DNA from: Actinomycetota bacterium
GTDB taxonomy: Bacteria > Actinomycetota > Acidimicrobiia > Acidimicrobiales > AC-14
DNA length: 64,000 nucleotides
NCBI GenBank assembly: GCA_005888325.1
Contig: VAWU01000015.1
Location: forward strand, 1-64,000
Reading direction: 5' to 3'
In this document: one piece after another, positions 46,792 through 54,502 of the stretch
Position numbering within the stretch: the stretch's first letter is position 1
Layout: every line of letters starts with the position of its first letter
The notes under the pieces: generated by a model
What the model saw: the letters and a program-made list of their open reading frames with translations, nothing else
Databases searched by the model: none
What the model was told of the DNA's origin: nothing
Translations under genes and position numbers: made by a program

Positions 46792-47356
46792 ACTGGGCGT
46801 CGATCCGGGTGTGTCGCGCTGCGGCTACGGCTGCATCTCGAGTGACGGCATCTCCAGTGACGGGCCGGGCTCAATCGGTTCACTGAACGGGAGGGGCAGG
46901 GGCAGGGGGGAGCTGTCCGTGGTCGCGATGGGTGTCGTCACCACGCCGGCGCCCGACGAGCTGCCCAGCCGGCTGGCGGCCCTCGATGCCGAGCTGCGCC
47001 GCCTTCTCGCCGAGCTGCGGCCCGACGCGGTCGCGGTCGAGCGCCTGTTCTTCCAGGCCAACGCCCGCACCGCGATGTCGGTGGGTCAGGCGAGCGGGCT
47101 GGTGCTGGCGGCCGCGAGCGCCGCCGGCGCGCAGGTCGTGCAGTACACGCCGAACGAGGTGAAGCAGGCCGTCGCCGGCTACGGCGCCGCGCCGAAGGAG
47201 CAGATGCAGCGCATGGTGCAGGCCCAGCTGAGGTTGCCCGCCAAGCCCGAGCCGGCCGATGTCGCCGACGCGCTCGCGCTCGCGCTGTGCCATCTGGCGA
47301 TGGCGCCCCTCCAGGCGCGCATCCGAGCCGCGTCCGGCTCGGGGGTGGCGCGGTGA
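46784..47356 (+). CDS. ruvC: Holliday junction resolvase RuvC
   Basis: 190 aa. RuvC cuts Holliday junctions. Catalytic acids: Asp7 (LGVDPG), Glu86 (AVAVERLFF), Asp159 and Asp162 (PADVADALAL). The spacing from Asp7 to Glu86 is about 20 residues longer than in E. coli, because of a low-complexity insert at about 18-45 (SSDGISSDG then GRGRGRG) made by small tandem repeats. The insert falls in the loop after the first strand and need not destroy activity. It is the first gene of the ruvC-A-B group and overlaps ruvA by GTGA. Confidence 0.95.
   Translation: MFVLGVDPGVSRCGYGCISSDGISSDGPGSIGSLNGRGRGRGELSVVAMGVVTTPAPDELPSRLAALDAELRRLLAELRPDAVAVERLFFQANARTAMSVGQASGLVLAAASAAGAQVVQYTPNEVKQAVAGYGAAPKEQMQRMVQAQLRLPAKPEPADVADALALALCHLAMAPLQARIRAASGSGVAR
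46833..46862 (+). repeat. 15-bp in-frame tandem repeat inside ruvC
   Basis: GCATCTCGAGTGACG (46833-46847) is followed directly by GCATCTCCAGTGACG (46848-46862), one mismatch. It encodes the duplicated ISSDG. A short GGGCAG reiteration follows at about 46890. Together they make the insert that lengthens RuvC. Confidence 0.85.
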
Positions 47357-47949
47357 TCGGCTCGCTCCGCGGCACGGTGCTCGACCGGTCGGCGGCAGGG
47401 GAGGCGCTCGTCGAGGTGGGCGGCGTGGGTTACCGCGTCACGGTGGCCCCGGGGACGCTCGCCGGGTTGGGCGACGTGGGGGCTCCGGTCTTCTTCTGGG
47501 TGCACCACCACGTGCGCGATGACGCGGTCACGCTCTACGGCTTCACCGCCCGGCCCGAGCGCGACTGCTTCGAGGCGCTCATCGGAGCCCACGGCGTCGG
47601 CCCGGCGCTGGCGCTCGCAATTCTCTCCGTCCACACGCCGATGACGCTCCGGCGCTGCCTGCTCGACGGCGACCTCGACGCGCTCACGCTGGTGCCCGGT
47701 GTCGGCAAGAAGACCGCGGCGCGACTGCTGATCGAGCTCAAGTCCCGGCTCGACCTGCCCGAGCTCGACCTGGTGGCGTTCGAGGGCGGGGCCGACGGTG
47801 CCTCGGCCCGCTCCGAGCTGCGGGCCGCGCTGGCCGGCCTCGGCTACGAGCCCGACGAGGTCGGCGCCGTGCTCCGGCGCCTGCCGGCCGACGGCGAGGT
47901 CGAGCCGATGTTGCGAGAGGCGCTCAAGCTCCTCGCGGTCGAGCGATGA
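47353..47949 (+). CDS. ruvA: Holliday junction branch-migration protein RuvA
   Basis: 198 aa from GTG. Domain I OB fold: IGSLRGTVLDRSAAGEALVE, then YGFTARPERDCFEALIG. Domain II has the helix-hairpin-helix elements HGVGPALALAIL and VPGVGKKTAARLLIELK. Domain III, which contacts RuvB, is the C-terminal ELRAALAGLGYEPDEVGAVL. RuvA tetramers bind the junction and guide RuvB. The stop overlaps the ATG of the first of two micro-ORFs before ruvB. Confidence 0.96.
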   Translation: MIGSLRGTVLDRSAAGEALVEVGGVGYRVTVAPGTLAGLGDVGAPVFFWVHHHVRDDAVTLYGFTARPERDCFEALIGAHGVGPALALAILSVHTPMTLRRCLLDGDLDALTLVPGVGKKTAARLLIELKSRLDLPELDLVAFEGGADGASARSELRAALAGLGYEPDEVGAVLRRLPADGEVEPMLREALKLLAVER

Positions 47950-48116
47950 GCGAGGACCGAAGCGAAGCGGAGGACCGCAGCTCCCATGTGGCAGAGCGGT
48001 GCAGCGGCCGAGGCACGAGGACGGTGCACCGATGAGCGAGGACCGAAGCGAAGCGGAGGACCGCAGCTCCCATGTGGCAGAGCGGTGCAGCGGCCGAGGC
48101 ACGAGGACGGTGCAAC
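47945..48116 (+). repeat. 86-bp tandem duplication between ruvA and ruvB
   Basis: Copy 1 (47945-48030) and copy 2 (48031-48116) differ at one base (48029 C versus 48115 A). Each starts GATGAGCGAGGACCGAAGC. The sequence family also occurs at 22858-22905. After copy 2 the ruvB start GGTGAGTCGCAACGAG resembles the beginning of the unit, so the ruvB start itself may be a diverged third copy. Confidence 0.93.
47946..48035 (+). CDS. 29-codon micro-ORF 1 of the ruvA-ruvB gap
   Basis: The ATG overlaps the ruvA stop (ATGA), and its own TGA (48033-48035) overlaps the ATG of micro-ORF 2. The peptide begins [20 protein letters not shown] and ends TVHR; it is charged and hydrophilic with one Cys. No homologue is known to me. 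The 86-bp repeat period equals a 90-nt ORF minus a 4-nt overlap, so the duplication kept the stop-start coupling. Translation is plausible by re-initiation but unproven. Confidence 0.45.
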   Translation: MSEDRSEAEDRSSHVAERCSGRGTRTVHR

Positions 48117-48121
48117 GGTGA
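48032..48121 (+). CDS. 29-codon micro-ORF 2 of the ruvA-ruvB gap
   Basis: Same peptide as micro-ORF 1 except Gln for His at position 28 (ends TVQR). Its ATG overlaps the stop of micro-ORF 1 and its TGA (48119-48121) overlaps the ruvB GTG (48118). The chain ruvA, ORF 1, ORF 2, ruvB is thus linked by three 4-nt overlaps. It may relay ribosomes to ruvB, tune the RuvA:RuvB ratio or be neutral. Confidence 0.45.
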   Translation: MSEDRSEAEDRSSHVAERCSGRGTRTVQR

Positions 48122-49140
48122 GTCGCAACGAGCTGCTCGTGACCGCGGCGGAGCCCGGCGACGCGGTCGAGGAGGTCACGCTCCGGCCGCGGCGCCTCCA
48201 CGAGTTCGTGGGTCAGGCCGCGCTGAAGGAGCACCTCGAGATCCTGCTGGAAGCGGCGAGGCGACGACAGCAACCCGTCGACCACCTCCTCTTCGCCGGA
48301 CCGCCGGGCCTCGGCAAGACCACGATGGCCGGCATCGTCGCGGCCGAGCTGGGCGTGAGCCTCCGGGTGACGTCGGGGCCCGCGATCGAGCGCGCCGGCG
48401 ACCTGGCCGCGCTCCTGACCAACCTCGACGAGGGTGAGGTCCTCTTCATCGACGAGATCCACCGTCTGAGCCGGGTGGTGGAGGAGGTCCTGTACCCGGC
48501 CATGGAGGACTTCCAGCTCGACATCGTGATCGGCAAGGGGCCGGCCGCCCGCTCGTTGCGCCTCGACCTGCCGCACTTCACGCTCGTCGGCGCGACGACG
48601 CGCACCGGGCTCATCACCAGCCCGCTGCGCGACCGGTTCGGGTTCGTGGCCCGTCTCGACTTTTACGCGCCGGACGAGCTCGAGCTCATCGTCGAGCGCG
48701 CGGCGCGGATCCTCGACGTGCGGCTCGAGCCGGAGGGCGCCGACGAGGTGGCGCGGCGGGCGCGGGGCACCCCGCGGATCGCCAACCGGCTCCTGCGCCG
48801 CGTGCGCGACTTCGCCGAGGTGCGCAGCGACGGCGTGGTCACCCGGGCGGTCGCGCGCGAAGCGTTGACGTTGTTCGAGGTCGACGAGCAGGGGCTCGAC
48901 AAGGTCGACCGGTCGATCCTCGGTGCGATCTGCCACCGGTTCGGGGGTGGCCCGGTGGGCCTGTCCACCCTCGCGATCAGCGTCGGCGAAGAAACCGACA
49001 CGGTGGAAGACGTGTACGAGCCCTACCTCCTGCAGCTCGGCCTGCTCAAGCGCACCCCGCGAGGCCGAGTGGCCACGCTCGCCGCGTTCGCCCATCTCGG
49101 CCTTCCCCCGCCCGAGCGGCTGCCAGCGCTGTTCGACTGA
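48118..49140 (+). CDS. ruvB: Holliday junction helicase motor RuvB
   Basis: 340 aa from the GTG at 48118. AAA+ features: [18 protein letters not shown], Walker [12 protein letters not shown], Walker [14 protein letters not shown], sensor 1 [11 protein letters not shown], the Arg finger region SPLRDRFGF and sensor 2 [16 protein letters not shown]. The winged-helix C-terminus ends [16 protein letters not shown]. The frame is open upstream through the 86-bp repeats, but family similarity begins near the GTG. ATP-driven branch migration with RuvA. Confidence 0.96.
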   Translation: MSRNELLVTAAEPGDAVEEVTLRPRRLHEFVGQAALKEHLEILLEAARRRQQPVDHLLFAGPPGLGKTTMAGIVAAELGVSLRVTSGPAIERAGDLAALLTNLDEGEVLFIDEIHRLSRVVEEVLYPAMEDFQLDIVIGKGPAARSLRLDLPHFTLVGATTRTGLITSPLRDRFGFVARLDFYAPDELELIVERAARILDVRLEPEGADEVARRARGTPRIANRLLRRVRDFAEVRSDGVVTRAVAREALTLFEVDEQGLDKVDRSILGAICHRFGGGPVGLSTLAISVGEETDTVEDVYEPYLLQLGLLKRTPRGRVATLAAFAHLGLPPPERLPALFD

Positions 49141-49143
49141 ATC

Positions 49144-49149
49144 TACGCT
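49144..49149 (+). promoter_or_regulatory. Leaderless promoter of queA (TACGCT)
   Basis: TACGCT ends 8 nt before the queA GTG (49158) within the 17-bp gap after ruvB. No ribosome-binding site is seen. Confidence 0.5.
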
Positions 49150-49157
49150 CCAGCACC

Positions 49158-50174
49158 GTGGGGCCGGACGCGTTCGACTATGACCTGCCCGCGGCGGCAA
49201 TCGCCCAGGTGCCGGCCGAACCGCGCGACGCGGCGCGCCTGTTGGTGTCGCTCGAGGCCGGCGGTGCGGCCGCGCACTTGCAGGTCGCCGACCTCGCCGA
49301 GCTGCTCGGTCCGGGCGACCTCCTCGTGCTCAACGACACGCGCGTCCTGCCTGCCCGGCTGCGGCTGCGCCGAGCCACCGGAGGGGCCGTCGAGGTGCTC
49401 CTGCTCGAACCCGACGACGAGCCGCGCACGTGGACCGCGCTCGTGCGACCCGGTCGCCGGCTGCCCCCGGGCACGCGCGTCGAGGGCCCCGGCCTCGCGG
49501 TGGTGATCGGTGAACGGATCGACGGCGGGCGCCGGCGGGTCGAGGTGCAGGGCTCGATCGCGGAGCACGGCGTCGTGCCGCTGCCGCCGTACATCCACGC
49601 GACACTGATGGACCCGGAGCGTTATCAGACCGTGTACGCGCGGCGGTCGGGCTCGGTCGCGGCGCCGACGGCCGGGCTCCATCTGACGTCCGCGTTGCTC
49701 GACCGCTGCCGGGCCGCGGGAGCCGAGATCGCGCGGGTCGACCTCGCGGTGGGCCTCGACACGTTCAAGCCGCTCGCGGTCGACGACCTCGACGCGCACG
49801 TCATGCACACCGAGCGCTACTCCGTGCCGGCGGCGACGATGGAGGCGTGCGGGCGCGCCCAGCGGGTGATCGCGGTCGGCACAAGCACGGTGCGCGCGTT
49901 GGAATCGGCGGCGCGGGGCGACCTCGAAGGGCGCACCGACCTCTTCATCCGCCATCCGTTCGAGTTCCGGGTCGTCGACGTGCTCCTGACGAACTTCCAC
50001 GTTCCCCGCTCGACGTTGCTCGTGCTGCTCGACGCGTTCATCGGCGCCCGTTGGCGAGACCTCTACGCACGCGCGCTCGACGACGGCTACCGGTTCCTCT
50101 CCTTCGGGGACGCGATGCTCGTTGGTCGGCGTCCCGCCGAACGCATCGTTGGTCGGCGTCCCGCCGAACAATGA
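49158..50174 (+). CDS. queA: S-adenosylmethionine:tRNA ribosyltransferase-isomerase QueA
   Basis: 338 aa. QueA builds the epoxyqueuosine ring on tRNA. Family blocks: FDYDLPAAAIAQVPAEPRD, LLVLNDTRVLPARL, PLPPYIH, YARRSGSVAAPTAGLH and LLTNFHVPRSTLLVLLDAFIG. The normal C-terminus is near YRFLSFGDAML; after it come two nearly identical nonapeptides (VGRRPAER, VGRRPAEQ) from a tandem repeat. Its stop overlaps the tgt start. With Tgt it gives a two-gene queuosine unit; no queC/D/E/F is in the window. Confidence 0.95.
   Translation: MGPDAFDYDLPAAAIAQVPAEPRDAARLLVSLEAGGAAAHLQVADLAELLGPGDLLVLNDTRVLPARLRLRRATGGAVEVLLLEPDDEPRTWTALVRPGRRLPPGTRVEGPGLAVVIGERIDGGRRRVEVQGSIAEHGVVPLPPYIHATLMDPERYQTVYARRSGSVAAPTAGLHLTSALLDRCRAAGAEIARVDLAVGLDTFKPLAVDDLDAHVMHTERYSVPAATMEACGRAQRVIAVGTSTVRALESAARGDLEGRTDLFIRHPFEFRVVDVLLTNFHVPRSTLLVLLDAFIGARWRDLYARALDDGYRFLSFGDAMLVGRRPAERIVGRRPAEQ
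50119..50169 (+). repeat. 27-bp-period tandem repeat in the queA 3-prime end
   Basis: The 24-bp sequence beginning TCGTTGGTCGGCGTCCCGCC and ending GAAC occurs at 50119-50142 and 50146-50169, identical in both. It adds nine codons to QueA while keeping the ATGA overlap with tgt. Confidence 0.92.
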
Positions 50175-51274
50175 CCCTCGCCTTCGAGCTCGACGGACTC
50201 GACGGGACGGCGCGAGCGGGCCGTGCGACGACGGCTCGAGGCACGTTCACGACGCCGTGCTTCATGCCCGTCGGCACGCGGGGTGCGGTGCGCACCGTGT
50301 CGGCGGTCGACCTCGAGGATCTCGGTGCGCAGGTGGTGCTGGCGAACACGTACCACCTGATGCTGCGACCGGGCGTCGACGTGGTGGCCGCGGCCGGCGG
50401 GCTCCACGACTTCACGGGCTGGCCCGGTCACATCCTCACCGATTCCGGCGGCTACCAAGTGTTCTCGCTGTCCCCGGCGGTCGACGACGACGGCGTCACG
50501 TTCCGCTCCACCTACGACGGGTCCGCCCATCGCCTCACACCCGAGTCCGCGGTCGCCGCCCAGGAGGCGCTGGGGGCCGACATCGCCATGGTGCTCGACG
50601 TGTGCCCGGCGCTGCCGGCCCCCGCCGACGTCGTCCGCCGGGCCGTGGACCGCACCGCGGCGTGGGCCGCCCGCTCCCGGCGGGTGCACAGACGCGAGGG
50701 CCAGGCGCTATTCGGCATCGTGCAGGGCGGCACCGACGAGCTGCTCCGGGCGGACAGCGCGCGCCGCACGATCGAGGTCGGGTTCGACGGCTACGCCGTC
50801 GGCGGGCTCTCGGTCGGCGAGTCGCGCGCGGCCATGCTCGATGCGCTGGCGGCCGCCGTCGCCGAGCTCCCGACCGAGCGACCCCGCTACCTCATGGGGG
50901 TCGGCGACCCGGCGGGACTGGTGGAGGCGGTCGGCCTGGGCGTCGACCTCTTCGACTGTGTGCTCCCGACCCGGCTGGCCCGCCATGGAACCGTGCTGAC
51001 CGCCGAGGGACGCCTCCACCTGCGCAACGCCGCGTACCTTCGTGACGATCGGCCCCTCGACCCGACCTGTACGTGTCCGGTGTGCGCGCGCTGGTCGCGC
51101 AGCTACCTGCGCCATCTGCACCAGGTGGGGGAGCCGGGCGCGGGCCGCCTCCTGACCATCCACAACCTGGCATGGACGTTCGCGTTCGTGGCTTCGCTGC
51201 GCGGCAGCGTGCTCGACGGCACGTTCGGCGCCCGGCGGGCGGCCGTGCTCGCGACCTGGGCTCCGGCCGCGTGA
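50171..51274 (+). CDS. tgt: tRNA-guanine transglycosylase
   Basis: 367 aa from the ATG overlapping queA. It exchanges guanine-34 for the queuosine precursor. Active-site motifs: ILTDSGGYQVFSLS (general acid/base Asp), GIVQGGTDELLR, YAVGGLSVGE and the nucleophilic Asp in LFDCVLPTR. Zinc ligands are CTCPVC and the later His in LLTIHNLAW. The length is near the bacterial norm. It is the last gene before the yajC-secDF group. Confidence 0.96.
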   Translation: MTLAFELDGLDGTARAGRATTARGTFTTPCFMPVGTRGAVRTVSAVDLEDLGAQVVLANTYHLMLRPGVDVVAAAGGLHDFTGWPGHILTDSGGYQVFSLSPAVDDDGVTFRSTYDGSAHRLTPESAVAAQEALGADIAMVLDVCPALPAPADVVRRAVDRTAAWAARSRRVHRREGQALFGIVQGGTDELLRADSARRTIEVGFDGYAVGGLSVGESRAAMLDALAAAVAELPTERPRYLMGVGDPAGLVEAVGLGVDLFDCVLPTRLARHGTVLTAEGRLHLRNAAYLRDDRPLDPTCTCPVCARWSRSYLRHLHQVGEPGAGRLLTIHNLAWTFAFVASLRGSVLDGTFGARRAAVLATWAPAA

Positions 51275-51291
51275 CGCAAAGCTCACCGACC

Positions 51292-51330
51292 GGGGTGTCA
51301 TCGGGGCAATGAGGGGTGTCATCGGGGCAA
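51292..51330 (+). repeat. 21-bp-period tandem repeat between tgt and yajC
   Basis: GGGGTGTCATCGGGGCAA occurs at 51292-51309 and 51313-51330, exact over 18 bp. It lies just upstream of the yajC promoter box, so it could be an operator pair as well as a junction duplication. Confidence 0.85.
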
Positions 51331-51344
51331 GAGAGCCCTCGCGC

Positions 51345-51350
51345 TAACCT
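51345..51350 (+). promoter_or_regulatory. Promoter of yajC-secD-secF (TAACCT)
   Basis: TAACCT lies 50 nt before the yajC ATG. No convincing minus-35 or Shine-Dalgarno is seen between. Confidence 0.4.
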
Positions 51351-51400
51351 CAGGTCCGTCTCGAAACGCGTTTTCTCGAAGCACAGCCTTTTCACCCCTC

Positions 51401-51745
51401 ATGGGCATTCTTCTCTTCCTTCTTCCGGTCATCGTCCTGGTCCTGCTCATGCGCCAGCAGCAACGTCGTCTGCGTCAGCACCAGGCGCTCGTCGCGAGCA
51501 TCGAGGTCGGTGACGAGGTGGTCACGACCAGCGGCATCTTCGGCACGATCACCTCGCTCGACGACGAAACCGCCCAGCTCGAGGTCGCACCCGGGCTCGC
51601 CCTGAAGGTGGCCAAGCGCGCCATCGGAGGGATCGTGGGCCCGGTGAACACGGCCGACGACGACGCCGCCGACGACGACGACGCCGACGACGCCGACGAG
51701 GCGGACGAGCGACCCGAGGCGGGGCCCGTGCAGGACGCGTCGTAG
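51401..51745 (+). CDS. yajC: Preprotein translocase accessory subunit YajC
   Basis: 114 aa. One N-terminal membrane helix (ILLFLLPVIVLVLLMRQQQ) and the conserved EVGDEVVTTSGIFGTITSLD core are present. The tail is very acidic (a run of Asp/Ala from about 84 to 102). YajC joins SecDF at the SecYEG channel. The secD gene follows after 19 nt. The coding start matches the family start exactly. Confidence 0.94.
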   Translation: MGILLFLLPVIVLVLLMRQQQRRLRQHQALVASIEVGDEVVTTSGIFGTITSLDDETAQLEVAPGLALKVAKRAIGGIVGPVNTADDDAADDDDADDADEADERPEAGPVQDAS

Positions 51746-51764
51746 TGCCGGGGGACGTGCGCTG

Positions 51765-53231
51765 ATGCGCCGCTCCCAGCTCGTGTCGCTCGTCGTTGTC
51801 CTCGCCGTTGCCGTGGGAGCGCTGCTGGCGACCCTCGTGGCGGGCAACTCACCCCAACTCGGGCTCGACCTGCAGGGTGGCGCGTCGGTGGTGCTCGCGC
51901 CGAAGAACAAGGTCGACTCCGGTGTGCTCGACCAGTCGATCGAGATCATCCGCAGTCGCGTCGACGCCATCGGCGTGGCCGAACCCGACATCAGCCGGCA
52001 GGGCAACTCGATCGTCGTCCAGCTGCCCGGCGTGAAGAACAAGGACCGGGCGCTGCAGCTGGTCGGTACGACCGCGCAGCTCTTCTTCCGTCCCGTCATC
52101 CAGGCGCTGCCGGCCAGTGACAAGACGCCGGTCACCACCACCACCGCGCCGCGGGCCACGACCACGACGGTCGCGGGTGCGACGACCACCGCACCGGCGA
52201 CCACCACCACCGCGCCTGCCAACGACGTGAGCACCAAGACCACGCCGCGGGAGGACGACAAGCCCGGGGCCACCGTCGTGCTGCCCATGAAGGACCGCCA
52301 CGGCAATGTGACTCAGCGGCTGCAGCTGGGCCCCTCCGAGCTCACCGGTCGCGCGATCAGCTCGGCGCGTGCGAACCTCGATGCCAACGGTCAGTGGCTG
52401 GTCGAGTTCACGCTGACCGGCAAGGGATCGACCGCATTCGACGCGCTGGCGGCCAAGTACGTGGGTCGACAGGTCGCGATCGACCTCGACGGAGTCGTGA
52501 AGTCCGCCCCCACCATCCAGCAGGCCAAGTTCAACGGCCGCGGGCAGATCACGGGCGACTTCACCCAGGGCGAGGCCAAGGATCTCGCGCTCGTGCTGCG
52601 CTACGGCTCGCTGCCCGTGCAGCTCGAGCGTCAGTCGGTGCAGACCGTGTCGGCCACGCTCGGCAAGGACTCGCTCTCGGCCGGCCTGGCCGCCGGTGCC
52701 ATCGGTCTCGCGCTCGTGGCGCTCTACATGCTCGCCTACTACCGGGCGCTCGGCCTCGTGGTGTGGCTGGGCTTGGGCGTCTCGGCCGCGCTCATGTACT
52801 CGATCGTCACGTATCTCGGACAGTCGAGCGGGCTCGCGCTGACGCTGGCGGGGACCACCGGGATCATCGTGTCGGTCGGCGTCACCGTGGACTCGTACAT
52901 CGTCTACTTCGAGCGGCTCAAAGACGAGGTCCGCGCGGGCAAGACCGTGCGCTCGTCGGTCGATCGAGGCTTCAGTCGCGCCTACCGCACGATCCTCGCG
53001 GCCGACACGTCGTCGTTCATCGGCGCCATGCTCCTCTATCTGCTCACCGTCGGACCGGTGCGCGGCTTCGCGTTCTTCCTCGGGCTCTCGACGTTGCTCG
53101 ACGTGGTCATCGCCTACTTCTTCACCCGCCCGATGGTGATCCTCCTCGGGCGCAGCCGCCTGTTCACCGAAGCCCGTTGGGTGGGCGTCGCCCGCGGCCT
53201 GGCCGTGCAGCCGGCCGAGGAGGTTGCATGA
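51765..53231 (+). CDS. secD: Protein translocase subunit SecD
   Basis: 488 aa. SecD with SecF uses the proton gradient to pull preproteins out. The N-terminal helix, LGLDLQGGASVVLAPKNK, and IEIIRSRVDAIGVAEPDISR are the family start. A Thr/Ala-rich linker (TTTTAPRATTTTVAGATTT) of about 40 residues is inserted in the periplasmic P1 region. The membrane part has TVSATLGKDSLSAGLAAGAIG, TLAGTTGIIVSVGVTVDSYIVYFERLKDE and FFTRPMVILLG. Its stop overlaps a 12-codon micro-ORF that leads to secF. Confidence 0.95.
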   Translation: MRRSQLVSLVVVLAVAVGALLATLVAGNSPQLGLDLQGGASVVLAPKNKVDSGVLDQSIEIIRSRVDAIGVAEPDISRQGNSIVVQLPGVKNKDRALQLVGTTAQLFFRPVIQALPASDKTPVTTTTAPRATTTTVAGATTTAPATTTTAPANDVSTKTTPREDDKPGATVVLPMKDRHGNVTQRLQLGPSELTGRAISSARANLDANGQWLVEFTLTGKGSTAFDALAAKYVGRQVAIDLDGVVKSAPTIQQAKFNGRGQITGDFTQGEAKDLALVLRYGSLPVQLERQSVQTVSATLGKDSLSAGLAAGAIGLALVALYMLAYYRALGLVVWLGLGVSAALMYSIVTYLGQSSGLALTLAGTTGIIVSVGVTVDSYIVYFERLKDEVRAGKTVRSSVDRGFSRAYRTILAADTSSFIGAMLLYLLTVGPVRGFAFFLGLSTLLDVVIAYFFTRPMVILLGRSRLFTEARWVGVARGLAVQPAEEVA

Positions 53232-53266
53232 CGTCCGCGATGCGGCGGCAGGGTCCGTCGAGATGA
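53228..53266 (+). other. 12-codon micro-ORF bridging secD and secF
   Basis: ATG at 53228 overlaps the secD stop (ATGA). The frame MTSAMRRQGPSR ends in a TGA (53264-53266) that overlaps the secF ATG (53263). This is the same stop-start chain as at ruvA-ruvB and thrS-HIT, but without a repeat, so chance is a fair alternative. Confidence 0.35.
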
Positions 53267-54450
53267 GCGAATCGGGCAAGTCCAGCATCTGGCACCGGCT
53301 GTACCACGGCGAGACGTCGTACGACTTCGTCGGTCGTTGGAAGCTGTGGTTCATGATCTCGGGCGCGGTGATCGTCGTCGGCATCGCTTCTCTGGTGCTG
53401 CAAGGCCTGCACCTCGGCATCGACTTCAAGGGCGGCACGGTCTGGGAGGTGCCGGTCAAGAAGGATCTCGTCGACGCGGCCCGCAGCTCGCTCGCGGGCA
53501 CCGGTCTCGGGGAAGCCAAGATCCAGCTCGCCGAATCGTCGTCCGGAAAGACACTGCGGGTGGAGGTGCGCCGCTTCACCGGCACCGACGCGGAGATCGC
53601 CGCCGAGCAGCAGACGGTCAGTCGACGGCTGGCCAAGCTGGCCGGAGTGAGCCCGAACGACGTGAACGTCAACGACGTGGGCCCGTCGTTCGGCCGCAGC
53701 GTCGCCAACAAGGCGCGCACCGCCCTCATCGTGTTCTTCATCGTCATCACCATCTACATCTCGTTGCGCTTCGAGTGGAAGATGGCGGCGGCCGCGCTGG
53801 CCGCGGTGGTGCACGACATCCTGGTGACGGTCGGCGTCTACTCGCTTTCGCGTTTCGAGGTGACGCCGGCCACCGTCGTCGCCTTCCTCACCATCCTCGG
53901 TTACTCGCTGTACGACACGATCGTCGTGTTCGACAAGGTCGAGGAGAACACCAAGGGGCTGTCGGCGTCGGGGCGCATGACCTACGCGGAGACCGTCAAC
54001 CTGTCCATGAACCAGGTGATGATGCGCTCGATCAACACCTCGCTCGTGGCGATCATGCCCATTCTCTCGGTCCTGGTGATCGGGGCGTTCGTCCTGGGCG
54101 CGACGACCCTGAAGGACTTCGGCCTGGCCCTGCTGATCGGCCTCCTCACCGGCGCCTACTCGTCGATCTTCGTGGCCTCGCCGATCCTCGCCCTTCTCAA
54201 GGAGCGCGAGCCCCGCTACGCCGCCATCCGCCAGCGTCATGCCACCAGGGGAGCGGTCGCCACCGGGCCTCCCCTCACCCCCGCAGCCGCGGCGGCCATC
54301 GCGGGCGCAACTCCGGCTGCGAGCGACCGGGGTGACGGTGAACGGGTCGGCGCGCGCGCGCCGACGTCGGGCCGGCCCCGACCCGCGCCCGCGGCGCGGC
54401 AGGTCAACCGTCCGCCGCCGCGGCCGCGCAAGAAGGGCAAGCGCCGCTGA
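53263..54450 (+). CDS. secF: Protein translocase subunit SecF
   Basis: 395 aa from the ATG at 53263. Six membrane helices. Family blocks: FMISGAVIVVGIASLVLQGL, GIDFKGGTVWEV, then GPSFGRSVANKARTALIVFF, VVAFLTILGYSLYDTIVVFDKV and SMNQVMMRSINTSLVA. The C-terminal 75 residues are a basic, Pro/Ala-rich extension (ending PRKKGKRR) not found in short SecF proteins. Upstream in-frame codons to 53224 lack family similarity. Confidence 0.95.
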   Translation: MSESGKSSIWHRLYHGETSYDFVGRWKLWFMISGAVIVVGIASLVLQGLHLGIDFKGGTVWEVPVKKDLVDAARSSLAGTGLGEAKIQLAESSSGKTLRVEVRRFTGTDAEIAAEQQTVSRRLAKLAGVSPNDVNVNDVGPSFGRSVANKARTALIVFFIVITIYISLRFEWKMAAAALAAVVHDILVTVGVYSLSRFEVTPATVVAFLTILGYSLYDTIVVFDKVEENTKGLSASGRMTYAETVNLSMNQVMMRSINTSLVAIMPILSVLVIGAFVLGATTLKDFGLALLIGLLTGAYSSIFVASPILALLKEREPRYAAIRQRHATRGAVATGPPLTPAAAAAIAGATPAASDRGDGERVGARAPTSGRPRPAPAARQVNRPPPRPRKKGKRR

Positions 54451-54489
54451 GGTGGCTCGGTCGTCCGAAGGGACCCCGCCGGAAGCAAG

Positions 54490-54495
54490 TACCTT
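54490..54495 (+). promoter_or_regulatory. Leaderless promoter of apt (TACCTT), decides the start
   Basis: TACCTT ends 7 nt before the GTG at 54503. In-frame alternatives at 54452 (GTG) and 54493 (TTG) precede or lie in the box, so 54503 is preferred. Confidence 0.6.
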
Positions 54496-54502
54496 GGAGC
54501 GC

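Noticed and set aside
47986-48117. N-terminal extension of RuvB through the 86-bp repeats
   Set aside because: The frame is open, but family similarity begins near GTG 48118, and the extension ([13 protein letters not shown]) is a by-product of the repeat in another frame.
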